A stretch of DNA of 64,000 nt from Pontederia crassipes. Its lineage: Eukaryota; Streptophyta; Magnoliopsida; Commelinales; Pontederiaceae. The stretch is taken from contig CM060183.1 in NCBI GenBank assembly GCA_030549335.1, positions 35,524,768-35,588,767 on the forward strand, written 5' to 3'. The position numbers were made by a program, and so were the translations under genes. Numbering within the stretch: position 1 is the stretch's first letter; the number at the start of each line of letters is the position of its first letter. The notes under the pieces were generated by a model, which ran no database searches, was not told the origin of the DNA, and was given only the letters and a program-made list of their open reading frames with translations. Below, one piece after another: positions 63,423 to 64,000 of this stretch.

Positions 63423-64000
63423 TTTGAGAAAAAAGTTCTCGTAAGTTCTTGCTCAAAGTGATAACGAGACTTTTCTTTTTGCTATTTTTTTAATTTCAAT
63501 TATTTAATATATTTTAATTAGTAAAATATTATTAACTACTATTTAATGTTAATATTATTCATTAAACTATTTTATATTAACTTAAATAATAATTAATCAT
63601 AATATTTTATTTATAATAATATATTATTCAGCTTATAATATAAATTCTTTAGCTTAATATAAATATTTTTTTCATATATAATATTAATAACATATGAAAA
63701 AATTAATCAAAATTAATATTAATATATTAAGAGAACTTATTTTTTTAATAAATTATAAATTAATAATTACGTACAATATTTTTATATGCTAGTATTTATT
63801 ATTTTAACAATAATGTGTAAAGATTAAATAGTGCATTAAATTTTATATAATGAGTAGAAATTCAAATGCACATGAAGACTTTATAAATAGAGGTCATGAT
63901 CATCGAAACACACATCTTGATTTTTTAAAAAAAAAACTGTTCCTTTTCTTTTACTTTTCTTATTTTGAAAGAGATCAAAAGCTTTTCGATGTTAGTTATT
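63423..64000. other. AT-rich end of window
   Basis: Strongly AT-rich sequence without a recognisable gene. ATATAATGAG...TTTATAAATAGAGG near 63847-63893 could be a promoter-like TATA context of something lying beyond the window; this is speculative. Confidence 0.35.

Overview
This is a nuclear plant genome window, most likely from a monocot. Genes carry GT-AG introns, two genes have GC-rich first exons, and the proteins are typical of higher plants (a SCYL2-type pseudokinase, chloroplast ketol-acid reductoisomerase and a half-size ABCG transporter). Species cannot be fixed from the sequence.

Region 1 (about 3.1-23.3 kb) is the gene island. Three genes lie in tandem on the minus strand. The SCYL2-like gene has 14 coding exons and 934 codons. 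KARI has 10 coding exons and 590 codons. The ABCG gene is intronless and carries an apparent one-base frameshift near its 3' end. Both intron-containing genes hold a 5'-truncated LINE copy of one family, each with an intact target-site duplication.

Region 2 (about 23.3-32.3 kb) is AT-rich and gene-poor. It holds a decayed Ty3/gypsy element on the minus strand, microsatellites, one MITE and a GC-rich insert of unknown nature.

Region 3 (about 32.3-62 kb) is a diverged segmental duplication. Block A starts near 32.35 kb and block B near 47.33 kb. Each block carries one copy of a small unrecognised gene, copy A at 39.3-39.9 kb and copy B at 54.3-54.8 kb, both minus strand. Copy A has an in-frame minisatellite. 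Next to the gene, each block has a different ~6.2 kb Mutator-like element (MULE) inserted at the homologous (TA)n tract, in opposite orientations. Both MULEs contain a decayed FAR1-type transposase and, facing it, a small second gene for a GRF-type zinc-finger protein that is hidden by an intron and stops. A third, transposase-less remnant with the same GRF gene lies at 44.4-45.9 kb. The convergent two-gene plan resembles maize MuDR (mudrA/mudrB), but the second gene is of a different family. I regard this as the most interesting content of the window.

Region 4 (about 56.8-64 kb) is nested repeats: an LTR-like element with clustered GGTCGACC-type palindromes, several TGTTTGG-ended MITEs, two TRIM-like LTRs facing each other, and a solo LTR inside a MITE. 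No tRNA, rRNA or CRISPR was seen.
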